Below are positions 9,127 to 18,206 of a stretch of DNA of 22,853 nt, in pieces. This stretch comes from Chara braunii (taxonomy: Eukaryota > Streptophyta > Charophyceae > Charales > Characeae). The stretch's first letter is position 1. Each line of letters opens with the position of its first letter. The notes beneath the pieces were generated by a model. The model searched no databases. It saw only the letters and a program-made list of their open reading frames with translations, and had not been told where the DNA came from. The DNA is taken from contig BFEA01000635.1 of assembly GCA_003427395.1 (NCBI GenBank), forward strand, positions 188,465-211,317. The letters run 5' to 3'. Position numbers and translations under genes: made by a program.

Positions 9127-9610
9127 GGCCTTGTCTATTTCCTTCTGAAGACAGGTAAGCCTTCTGCAATCCGGTCCGGTTCTCCACCACGCCTTGTGAA
9201 GTCTCTTTTGGAACTTTCGCCATCTGAAGTCTGGTCTCTTGGGCTTTCCATAATCTAAAATTCTAAAAAAAAAAAAAAAAAAAAACAAAGAATATGAAAT
9301 TCTAGCATACTGTCCTGAAGGTCTGAAGTACGAATCCTATTGGGAATCTGTGTCTACGTCTATTCTTGGCCTTGTCTATTTCCTTCTGAAGACCGGTAAG
9401 GTTTCGGTAATCCTGTCCGGTTCTCCCCCACACCTTACAAAGTCTCTTCTGGAACGTTCACAATTCGAAAATCTGGTCTGTTGAGCTTTCCAGAATCTGA
9501 AATTCATACACTATCCTGAAGGTCCAAGGTACGAATCCTATTGGGAATCTGTGTCTACGTCTATTCTTGGCCTTGTCCTGATTCTCTTGAGGATGCCGGT
9601 AGGGTTGAGG
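9127..9610 (+). repeat. ~200-bp tandem repeat, two copies plus a partial third
   Basis: GGCCTTGTC starts units at 9127, 9368 and 9569. Units 1 and 2 share TATTTCCTTCTGAAGAC, GTCCGGTTCTCC, CTATCCTGAAGGTC-like and CTATTGGGAATCTGTGTC phrases in order. Unit 2 is 201 bp. Unit 1 is 241 bp because it holds an extra 39 bases (A-run plus short tail, 9266-9304). Unit 3 diverges after about 40 bases. No reading frame is conserved between units. Confidence 0.85.
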
Positions 9611-9670
9611 GGCTTTGATTTTGAAGTTTCTCTCGGACGATGATGGCATGCTAGGAAGGGTCTTTTGTCG

Positions 9671-9673
<3 letters not shown>

Positions 9674-9714
<41 letters not shown>
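9674..9714 (-). repeat. T41 run, probable poly(A) tail of the minus-strand LINE
   Basis: Forty-one consecutive T on the + strand equal a 41-nt A-tail on the minus strand. It lies 76 bases beyond the 3' UTR motif shared with the plus-strand LINE fragment, which has an A-run at the same distance. That marks it as the 3' terminus of the LINE to its right. I could not find a convincing target-site duplication partner for its left flank. Confidence 0.75.
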
Positions 9715-9718
<4 letters not shown>

Positions 9719-10287
9719 GCCCTTGCGTAAGCCCTCTATCCTGGCAGTGGTAAAAGAACCGTGTGAATTGAAGGCTCATCTGTAGGGCTACTCCGTCTAT
9801 TGGTGGGGAGCGACACCTGCTGGAAACCAGGTCCAGCGTCCCTTTGATACATCATGTAATACATAGATTGTTGTTTGTTGTTTCTTGGGGCTGCTCAGCA
9901 GCCCCCCTTGTTCGAATATAGCTGTGTCTATCCATTTATAAAGAGGCATGAACCATTCGTGATCTTTGAGTGAGTATTTAAAAAGAGACACAACTTGCTC
10001 AGGCTTTGCCATGATGAGATGGTTAATCCCTTTGTCCTGTGAGGTATCCACAGGATGGTGGGAGCAGCCTCGCCAGGTTGTGCGGTCATGTATAATAAAT
10101 ACCTATCCCCTCGTGCATCATCTTTTGCCATCACTCCTGCCGATTATCGCCTGCCGGTCTGCATTCCGCTGTCTTTTGCTGTCGTTGTGATACAGTGTCT
10201 CTCTTAGGCTTCATTCTGCAGATCCGTGATAAGGATGAAGTTAGGCTGAAGGTAGGGCACTCAGAATTCTTCTCGGGCCCGCCTCTG
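9715..10287 (-). other. 3' untranslated region of the minus-strand LINE
   Basis: This lies between the stop after the LINE C-terminal region and the poly(A) tail. It includes the motif at 9791-9842 shared with the plus-strand LINE fragment. Minus-strand frames of 60-100 codons occur here but match no LINE domain I know. A downstream second product cannot be excluded, but nothing supports one. Confidence 0.5.
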
Positions 10288-11806
10288 TTAGGTCTGTTCA
10301 GAGCTCCTCCATGGTTTCCATTGGATGTCCAGTTCGGCGTTCGTCTCACTGAACAGCGTGTAGGGGTTTTGCCATAGGTCTGTATAGGAGTGCAGGATGT
10401 CCTGTTTGGCCTGGGGTTCATTTCCATTTTTATAGTCACTTCTCATTGTCTTCCATGCTTCTTGGGTCGCCAACCTAATGACCTCTTCCACCGCTTGTTG
10501 AGCCTGTTGCAGGCTGAACTGGTTGTCCTTCCTCTCAAAGGAGCATCTTGCTCGCCGGGCGAGCATGAGGACGTGCAACCTTGTGTAGGTGAATAGGTTG
10601 ACTGCAAAGGGAGACCAGCGGGCCAGCAAATGCTGGTTTTTACCCAGAAGGAGGCCGAGATCCCATGGGATATGGATCGATGTTAAGGAGTGGAAAGGCT
10701 GCGTCCCACCACTGCCACAACTGGGCGACCATGGGACATGCCAGCAGGCAGTGTTCGAGTCTTGTGCGGGGGGGTTGTGACACCCTCCCGCAGTAAGAAC
10801 AGATGAGAGAGCCTTTAAAAAAAAAAAAAAAAAAAAAGAACAGATGAGGGACAATCGACCTTTTTGTTCCAGGTCTGTTCTGGACACTAGCCAGTCTGGT
10901 GTTGGAAGGCTCCAGTGGAGTATCTGCCATTGCAGCGACCAGAGGTTCGTGGGCATGATCTTTGCATATTTGGGCCATGGCAGGTCGTTCAGCAGGTTCG
11001 GGTCCAGGGGAGAGTCGCGGGCCCATCTTTCAGTTAGCGTGTGGTTGATTGGCTGTTCCAGGCGCATGGCTCTATACCCCTTTTTGACCGTATACTCCCA
11101 TATGCCCATTAGTTTTTGGTTTGGCCACTCCCACCCCAAGGGGTCGAAAGGCAGTTCTGCAATCGAAATCGAGGGTTCGTACGTTTATTGCCCTTGGTTG
11201 TGGTCCCCTACCACCCTTATGTGCATAAGATTACCGACAATTCCTCGCTGTCCAAGTCGGCATTGCGTGTCAGTTTGGACATCCTTGCCCCTGGCAAGGC
11301 TGGCTCATAGGCTTCCAACGTGCATATGCCGTGTTCATTTTTGTGCACCCTGTATACCACCAGTGGCAAGGGCAAATCTGTGTACTTAATGACCTAGTCC
11401 CCCTGTCGGGTCGTGGAGCCTTTTTTTTAGGGTCAGTTGCTAGGCAAGTGGTATGGCCTCCCGGAGTAGGTTCAACCTTTCCTCTACATTTTTAGCATGC
11501 CTCAACTGTTGTCGCACTTGGGCTGTAGTTTTTCATCCCCCTCTCTGCACATCCCACAAATCACCTCGTGTAAAGACCTTTTTTGACCCATGTGAGCCAG
11601 GGGGAGTTCGTGTGCAGTGAGAAGGGGTTCCCCGATTCATCAAAGATGTGGGGATTACCAAACAGGGGTGGATGCCAGATGTCGTGCCATGTATTGGGTG
11701 GCTGGATCTGCTTTGGTCCACACCGCCTCCACAGCTTAAGCATGTTAGGCCATAGCAGGTCTTGTGATATGTCCGCTTTGGCTGTTGGAGCTGAGTTGTC
11801 CCCTGG
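10288..11806 (-). pseudogene. LINE ORF2 C-terminal region with zinc finger, frameshifted
   Basis: In order on the minus strand: a segment with DLLWPNMLKLW, then WHDIWHPPLFGNPHIF (within 11743-11561), then a segment starting near 11139 with SLQWQILHWSLPT, then a cysteine/histidine motif C-x2-C-x12-H-x4-C (CSYCG ... LEHCLLACP, about 10800-10733), then DLGLLLGKN and a glutamine-rich helix region ending at the stop near 10288. This is the layout of the reverse-transcriptase zinc-binding region that follows the polymerase in plant-type LINE ORF2 proteins. The parts lie in different frames. One frame change is caused by a 41-bp insertion at about 10808-10848; another lies near 10660. The function in an intact element would be nucleic-acid binding during target-primed reverse transcription. 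Confident as a family call, not as a gene. Confidence 0.72.
10795..10848 (-). repeat. micro-insertion with A-tail and 13-bp target duplication
   Basis: AAGAACAGATGAG occurs at 10795-10807 and again at 10836-10848. Between the copies are AGAGCCTTT and about 19 A. Removing one copy plus the insert (41 bp) brings the LINE zinc-finger reading frame on either side back into phase, so the insertion is younger than the LINE. Short tag, poly(A) and a duplicated 13-mer are the marks of target-primed retrotransposition with extreme 5' truncation. Polarity is + (A-tail at the right), opposite to the host LINE. Confidence 0.72.
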
Positions 11807-12063
11807 TCATTGCTGTGTCGGGGGACGGTATGGACTTGTGACGAACAAATTTCTGCACCGCGCGATTTTCTGCGCGGTAGCAACGAGGGGTCCTAAGCTA
11901 GGAAGGATGGACCAATTACGGGAGATTGGGATGAATGAAAAATTGCATCGGTGTCCTCGTTTCTTCGTCCTTTTTTGCGTCGGTTCCTTTCGGATGGCTG
12001 GTTCAAGGCCGGGCAAGTCCCAGGGACGATCAATGGGTGATGCGCCGCCGATGAACGCGCGAA

Positions 12064-12204
12064 TAATTATGGTTGACGTCATTCCTTTTCATTTCTGTTG
12101 GTAGATTTTAGGTGCGCAGATCGCGCAAAAAATTGTGGTTGACGTCATTCCTTTTCATTTCTGTTGGTAAATTTTAGGTGCGCAGATCGTGCAAAAAATT
12201 GCGC
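12064..12204 (+). repeat. 66-bp tandem repeat, about two copies
   Basis: The phrase GGTTGACGTCATTCC starts at 12071 and 12137. Each copy continues CTTTTCATTTCTGTTGGTA, TTTTAGGTGCGCAGATCG and GCAAAAAATTG. The second copy breaks off after GCAAAAAATTG. Copies differ at only a few positions, so the duplication is fairly recent. Each unit carries a TGACGTCA core, a palindrome known as a bZIP (CRE-type) binding word, which may be coincidental. Confidence 0.88.
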
Positions 12205-13358
12205 TTCGTTCTTTTTTAATCTTCCTTTTGAATCGTGTCGAGCCCCAATGGCTCTCGGAATTTCGGATTTTCTTTTTGAAAATTGTGGTTTTCGTTTTTT
12301 ACCCTAGGTAGGAATTTAGGAATTTTGTAATTAGGATTTTCTTTTACTACACAACGTTTTTTGCATACGCGCCTCTTTATGCGACTGCAACGGAACTCTG
12401 ATTAGTCGGCGCCCTTAATCGTGTGTGTAACTGTAATTTTGGGCGGGCGCCATTATAACTGTATCTTTCTTCTTGGACTTTGTCTTTCCCGCTTTCGCTT
12501 TCTTCTTGCTGGTCTAGCAGCCCGCGGGCTGCATGATCGGATCGATGCGTGGAGAGAGGCTACGTCCCCCACGCCGCGGTCTGGCCATGCAGAACGTAGG
12601 CGCTTCCTCCCCTAATCTCTTTTTAAGTCCTTGCAATTCCGTGTTCTTCGCGCATGCATACACGCTATAAATTTCGGCTGCGCGATTAGATAGCTCTCTT
12701 AACCAGCTAATGGAAGCTCGGGGTAGCGCGATCAGTGAGGGCTCACGAGCGAAGTAAGAGGTGAGTGAAGTGGGAGTCGGGCGACCCGACGAGTTGGTGT
12801 CGAATGAGCGGGGTTGACGCGGGCCACGACAGACTGTGGGTGCGGGCGAACCTGACGAGTGCGGGAGGACTAAGCAGGGTGACAACTTCGTGGGTTGGTG
12901 CGTGACGACGGACTGTCCGCATCGAAGAGAGAGAGAGAGGAAGAGGGAGTTGAGGTTGATGGACGTGGATTTGAAGTTTCTTTGTCTTTTCTCCCTCCTC
13001 GCCTTTGTATATAAATTTTGATCTCGATCTTGGGCGGTGCCTTGGTCTTTCGGAATCTTGACCTGGTTTCGGCCCACACTTGTTTTTGCGATTTCAATCT
13101 CGGATACTGCGTGTTATGCTGAATGAATGGATGTTATGTCTGTTTGCTTTTCCTTGTGCCTGAACTTTGCTATTGCTTGTCGTTTTGATACACTCATGAG
13201 CACAGTAGGAAAGTTCGCGTAATTCTCAATATTGCTGTTTGTCCTTTTTGATCCACTATTGTTACCGCGAATGAGTAGTAGCACCCTGCATGATCAGGAA
13301 AGGTTGTGTGCATAAAATGATTAGACGATTGGGTATCTGTTTGTCCAGAAACTCGCAG

Positions 13359-13402
13359 GGACACGTGTAAGCGCGATCTGATCTGCGCACTTACACGTGT
13401 CC
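13359..13402. repeat. 13-bp inverted repeat (GGACACGTGTAAG)
   Basis: GGACACGTGTAAG (13359-13371) and CTTACACGTGTCC (13390-13402) are perfect reverse complements separated by 18 bases. Each arm contains the palindrome ACACGTGT with a CACGTG (G-box) core. Related arms recur at 13514-13568. Confidence 0.9.
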
Positions 13403-13513
13403 ATGCACGTCGATTAGTAACCACCCACGCATGAAAAGGCTAACGATTGCGGGAAGAGTGACTGATTGGGTGTGTCTGACGGCCATTCTGCGTCTGCAAC
13501 GAAGCGATCATCC

Positions 13514-13568
13514 CGTGTGAACACGTGTAAGTGCGATTCAATTCGCGCCGTCTACACGTACTCACACG
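13514..13568. repeat. imperfect palindrome related to 13359-13402
   Basis: CGTGTGA at 13514-13520 pairs with TCACACG at 13562-13568. Inside, ACACGTGTAAGTGCGA faces TCGCGCCGTCTACACGT with mismatches. The left arm shares ACACGTGTAAGnGCGAT with the dyad 150 bases upstream, so the two are probably copies of one palindromic unit. A third, smaller dyad (GGAATTTC 13604-13611 and GAAATTCC 13627-13634) follows. Confidence 0.7.
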
Positions 13569-14384
13569 CGGTGATCGCAATCGTAGAATATTGGGACTGG
13601 CACGGAATTTCTGAACTTCGAGCTCGGAAATTCCCCAGCCGGGCAACCACGTGCTAAGAAATTCCGCGGCTTCGCAATGACAAAATGACACACTCCAAGG
13701 ACCCAGATTCGTTGCGGGATCCGGAGTACTTCAACCCTTGGATAGAAGAGTGTCTCCGATAGAGGTTCCCCTGTTTAACCGAGAATCGACTGTGTCCTAG
13801 GGAGTTCCATTGTGCCATAACCAGCGATTTCCCCACTTCTGACCACACGCACTACTTTATTTTCCCCGATTTTGTCGTTATCTCCACTAACGTCTCTCCC
13901 TTCCATCTTCTTCTCTCGTATCATCAATTCACGGTCGCCCCGTGGAACGCCATAGCCCCATACTGGCCCCGCATGCCCTGCGGAAATTGTCGGCGACGCG
14001 GCAACCAGAGAGCCCCGGAAACCCGAGGGCCTAACCCGAACGTGCGACGACCGACGCCACGTGGCGACATCCGACGACCTAACTCATCAGAATCACACCC
14101 ACCCCGGATGGACCTTTCGTCGAACCGCCGTCATCAAAACAGACGGTTCGAATGACCTTGAATGATCCGCGCATGCCATCTGCCTTACGACCGGAAGCGG
14201 TCCATCCTCTCAACCAAATTGCACTCATGCCCCCGAAAAACTCTGCCACAGGAGATCTCAGTTCTGAACTTGGACTCCACCCCCACTTTCCCAAAAATCC
14301 TTGGCACACCCCTTTTTGCACTTCCAGGCTCACATCCTACTTCGATCAGGAAGTCGCGCCGGGCGTGAGGTTGGGCGTCACAAA

Positions 14385-15893
14385 CTAGTGAGCGTTAGTC
14401 AGCCATCGGAAAGAGTGTAATTGATTGGGGGCTGCGATCTCCGGGGCCAAGTTGCTAATCTCTAGACAGGTCAGCGACGCCCATGGGATGTCGTCGCATG
14501 TCAGCAGTCTGACGAGTATCTTAAAAATCAGGGCGTCGCTTTCTCTTTGCGGGTCTAGAATCCCTAGTCCCCCTTTGCTCCTTGCCTGTGTCAGTACGTC
14601 CCATTTGACCCGGTTGATGCAGCCTTGGACCTTGGTGTCGTTTCTCCAGAGGTAGGTTGTTAGCGTTTTTCTGAGCCTGGTATGTTGTTTTGGTTTGAGA
14701 GGCCACACTGCTAGTTTGTACCAAATTGCTGCCAGCACAACATTGTTGATTACGAGTGCTCTCCTCACCAAGGTAGTGTACAGGTCCTCCTAGCAGCCCA
14801 GGCGGTCTACCGCCAGGTCCACCAACACATTTCCATGGTCTGGGGGGGGGGCGAGCGCTGTCAGTCTTACTCCCAATATACGCAGGGCTGTGTCCTTTGC
14901 TGCCCATGTGACTTGTGGCTCTAGTGGTGGGCTGATGCCCCGTGGGTGTAGCCACCACCCCTCCGTTCTGGAGCCCCAACTGACTTTCATGTTTGCTGCT
15001 AGTGAAAACAACAGGATGACTTGTGTGTGGGCATGGAGGCTTTGGTCGTCTGCTTTAATAAGTACTGTAAGGTAATCTACAAACAACGATGTAATCGGAA
15101 TGAGGTGTTCTGGTAGCTCCGGGATGGGGATTCTGCGAATCCATGGGTGGGCTCTGATAAGTGCGGCCAAGGACTCGATAATTATAACGAACAGCAGGGG
15201 CGCGATGGGGTCTCCTTGTCTAACCGACCTCTGAAGTTTGATCGGAGCAGCCAAGTGGCCATTCAACGTGATATTTGTGGACGCTGACCTGTGCAAGAGA
15301 TGCACCCAGTTTGTAAACATCGGTCAAAAATTCATCCTAATCAGGCACATGTCCAAGAAGTCCCAGTCTACATGGTCCTAGGCTTTCTCAAAGTCTATGA
15401 AGATGACAACAACCTGAACCTTTCGTTGATGGACATACTTAATGGTCTCATTGACCAAGAGGATATTGTCTTGGATATTGCGATTGGGCATGAAGCTAGA
15501 ATGATCTGGATGTTTTAAGAGGTTCATTAGCGGTAGCAGTCTCCTGGTAAGTGTCTTAGCCAACATTTTGTTGGGGACAGGGAGGAGGGTAATGAGCTTG
15601 TAGTTTCTGATTTCCGCCTTGTCCCGTTTTTTATATAGGAGGGTAGTGACCCCCTGACCCATCATACCCCCAAACGAGTCTTCCTTCTGCACTGCTCCAA
15701 TGTATTCCAACAAGTCGTCACATAGAAGGTCCCAAAATTGTACCCAGAACTCCTTAGGGAAGGAGTCCACCATTGGTGTTTTTTCATCTTCCATGTCCTG
15801 CAGGGCTTCCCAGACTTCCTGTTGGGTTATAGGGTTGCCTAGTCCGACTCTTTGGAGGGGGGGTGAGACGAGTCTGAATCGCTTGACACACAC
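14385..15893 (-). pseudogene. LINE reverse transcriptase, interrupted by stop codons
   Basis: All parts lie in one minus-strand frame from 15893 to 14385, broken by at least three nonsense codons (at about 15378, 15324 and 14790). Visible in order: the entry motif ITQQEVWEALQDMEDEKTP; KKRDKAEIRNYKLITLL (NYRPISLL-type block); FMPNRNIQDNILL; IFIDFEKA, the first catalytic Asp block, with a stop right after it; RQGDPIAPLLF; LFVDYLTVLI at the FADD site; and KGGLGILDP in the thumb/connection. The usual FADD is here FVDY, so the second catalytic aspartate is lost. The family copies element RNA at a nicked target. Few or no frameshifts across 1.5 kb suggests decay mainly by point mutation. The frame opens at 15893, well after where an endonuclease domain would be. 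Confidence 0.88.
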
Positions 15894-16200
15894 ATTCTAG
15901 GAGACCATGTGTGAAAGGAGGGGCAAACGATGGGGGCGCAACGCGACCGAGAGCGCTGCGCCCTCGCTCGAGCGCCGTCGGAGTGGACACGGCGCGACGC
16001 AGGAGTCAACAGAAAGTCACGAGACGGGGCGGGCGGGCCCGGACGCGGTGCGACGTAGGAGTCAACGGAGAGTCATGCGACACGGTGGGCGGGTGGGGGC
16101 TGTGGTGCGTGAGACTTGACAGTGAGAGGGTAGAGATGACGTTGCGAAACTTGGTGTGGCCTGTCTTTTGAAAGCACAGGGGTGCCATCTTCGGCTTCAC
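15894..16200. other. GC-rich flank with 56-bp tandem duplication
   Basis: Right of the LINE RT the sequence becomes GC-rich. Two 56-base units (15987-16042 and 16043-16098) share ACnCGGnGCGACG, AGGAGTCAAC, GAGTCA or AAGTCA, and GGGCGGGnGGG words. Small frames on both strands are rich in Arg/Ser/Glu and match nothing. LINE similarity is not seen here, so the 5' end of the element is probably at about 15900. Confidence 0.6.
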
Positions 16201-18206
16201 GCTTCATTTAGTGACGTTGCAGGCCAGCACGCTGGACGAAGGGAAGACTGTCTTTGAAATAGGGCAAATGTTCATGAGATTCTTGGCATATGGGTTGCCT
16301 TTGCTTCTCTGCCTGCGTAGTTTCCAGGGGGATGGTTGATTGATGCAGGCTAAAAGGGAGGAGCGCGTCCTCACGTGGAGTGTGAGGAGGATTGGAGGCG
16401 ACATCGAGTCCGCGTTTTTTGAAGAAGGGCGAAGCGGTGTCGGCGACAACTGCGTCTTCGTCACAAGGGCATACGGAGTGCGAGGGTGCTGTGGTTGATT
16501 TTGAGCTTACTTTTCTTTGGATAGACCCTCTCGCCGATCATATGAGGTATAATGGTTTCTGTTGTAGTTACCAAATTGGATTACCCTGATTCGCATTGTA
16601 AGTTTTCAGTTTCAGTTATGATCTCCGCAAATTCCAGTCTCTGATTTTACATGTCATATTCTTGATTCAGATTTTTTAGTAGATCTTGATTGGTAGTTTG
16701 TATTTTTTAATTTCTCATTTACTGTCTGATTGCTGATCCGTTTTGGCTTAGAATCTCCTTATTACTGTCTGAGTGACTTTCTTTTTTTTCTGTTTAGTAT
16801 TTTCTGATTTACGCTCTCAGCGATTTCCTGAACTAGGGTTCTGGAAATCAGAGTCGGAAGTCCGTGAGGATATCAGAATCAACTTCCTATTCTGTTCCTC
16901 TTTTTGAAATTTCGAAACCTATCAAATTGTGTCTGCGATTGACCTTCTGAATTGGATGCCAAAATTCATAACCTACATTCCTTTGATTACTATGTGATCT
17001 AATCTTCAAATTTCAAATCTCAAAAATACGTTTCATATAGATTCTTAAATTTTGTTCCTGATCTTCGATGGAAAGATCTAAGGTTGTACATCTTAATCTT
17101 TTGGTGGTGCTTTTTCTGTTGTTGGGGGGGAGAACTAGAATGGAAGGATGGAAAGAAGAAAGAGGACTCTCAATAGACGGAAGATGTCGGTTAAGGTGGG
17201 TAGGTCAGGAGGACGATGTTGGATGACATAAGCCGGTGCTGGAGCTTTGCTCTGTGACCCAGGGGGAGCTTGAGGTCTATGGAGTTACACCGAGGGTGGA
17301 AGGCATAACCAGATCGTCCAACGTAGTTGGCGTCGGGGTTTGGACCCTGTAACCTGTTTAGGGGTTTACCGCTAAGGAATTGTCGAGGGGGGAAGGCACT
17401 TCCTGTCCGTCAGAACTAGGTTGGTCGGTACCTTGTTACCCTAGCAGAGGGGGGTATGAGACCATGTGAGTTCTGGTACGAGGACTGAAAGCCGGGACCG
17501 ACGGTCCGCTTGTTGAAAGGGGGATTTTAGGATAGTGGTAGTGGTCATTAATCTCTAGTTTCGACCCCTTTTTTCCGAATTCTATCCTGTTGGCCATTAG
17601 GGGGATTTGAGAATGTTTAGGATTCTGGGGTTTCTATCAACTATTCCTAGGCTACTTTGAAGTTTTTATACTCAGCAATCTGCGGCTGTTCGATGCCAGA
17701 ACGACGCGGGCCGGTGCTGGGGTGCTGCCCTGTAACCTGTTGACATGGGAGCGTGAGGCCTGATAGAGAGATCTGGGGATGCTTTGGGGTGGGTATCTCA
17801 CAGAACAAACGGGGCTTGCTGCTGAGATGACGCTAGCCGGAGCTGGGGCGAGTTGTGTTATCTTGTAACCCAACAGAAAGTGGGGGCGTGAGGCCTGGAA
17901 GAGCTTGGCAGGGAGTAAGACAACTTTGAGGACTTTGGAAGGGCTTGTTAGGAAGCTTGAGATTTCTTTTACGACCCCGGCGGTCTATTCTAAAAAGAAA
18001 CGAGGTGAGTGGGAGAAGGAGATGGGGGGATGTCATGCGTCTTACTAGTGAGGGGGCTAGCTGGTAGGATTGAAATAGGGTATAGCAACAGTAGAGATGG
18101 TGGCTCTGCTGCAGTAAGTCTTGCCAGAGTGTTGAACAGGGGATTGATGGGGGGGGTTCTTCTGAGTTGGATTTTGAATCCTGCCTATTCTTAAAGCCTG
18201 TTGTAG
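16200..18206. other. non-coding region with a recurrent degenerate motif
   Basis: No domain is recognised on either strand. 16600-17080 is T-rich. From about 17230 a degenerate motif occurs three times on the + strand, at 17232-17278, 17710-17760 and 17836-17896: GCCGGnGCTGG, then TGTGACCC or TGTAACC, then GGnGnGTGAGG. The spacings are irregular. The interval adjoins the truncated gypsy element, where integrase would be expected, but no integrase residues are visible in any frame I read. Confidence 0.45.

Larger units (their letters stand above)
11837..14382. mobile_element. putative inserted element with TGTGACG/CGTCACA ends
   Basis: This ~2.55 kb block separates LINE protein similarity on either side. 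It begins TGTGACG (11837-11843) and ends CGTCACA (14376-14382), a perfect 7-bp terminal inverted repeat with the TG...CA ends usual for LTR elements; the minus-strand start TGTGACGCCC resembles many Ty3/gypsy LTR starts. The outer flanks (GGACT and AACTA) do not give a clear target duplication. Inside are a 66-bp tandem and a cluster of dyads, but no transposase, RT or LTR pair that I recognise. It could be a long solo LTR, a non-autonomous DNA element, or an unrelated filler with chance ends. Confidence 0.4.
9674..15893 (-). mobile_element. decayed non-LTR retrotransposon (LINE), nested
   Basis: Read on the minus strand from right to left: a LINE-type reverse transcriptase (15893-14385), a 2.55 kb unrelated block (11837-14382), the RT-C-terminal connection and zinc-binding region (about 11806-10288), a non-coding 3' UTR and a 41-nt A-tail (9674). 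The two protein parts follow the normal LINE order without obvious overlap, so one element split by a later insertion is the simplest reading. Two separate LINE copies remain possible. No endonuclease domain is seen to the right of 15893, so the element is 5'-truncated. Multiple stops and frameshifts make it inactive. Confidence 0.7.

Noticed and set aside
9640-9672. Target-site duplication partner for the LINE A-tail
   Set aside because: I looked for GGGTCTTTTGTCGTGA near 15.9-16.3 kb and found only loose matches such as GTCTTTTGAAAG.
12514-13077. 187-codon frame on the minus strand
   Set aside because: No recognisable domain, low-complexity Arg/Ser/Pro content, and it lies inside the putative inserted element. 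Not enough to call a gene.
13973-14155. Small + strand frame with CGNCRRRG that could hint at a zinc finger
   Set aside because: Only one Cys pair, no partner residues, and Arg/Pro-rich composition.
14376-14390. Minus-strand CACTA end (CACTAGTTTGTGACG) of a CACTA DNA transposon
   Set aside because: The left boundary near 11836 has no matching TAGTG end and no 3-bp target duplication. The TGTGACG ends fit better.
16390-16610. Possible exon with a GTAAGT splice donor at about 16598
   Set aside because: The preceding frame has a stop, no recognisable protein, and no convincing acceptor. GTAAGT alone is common.
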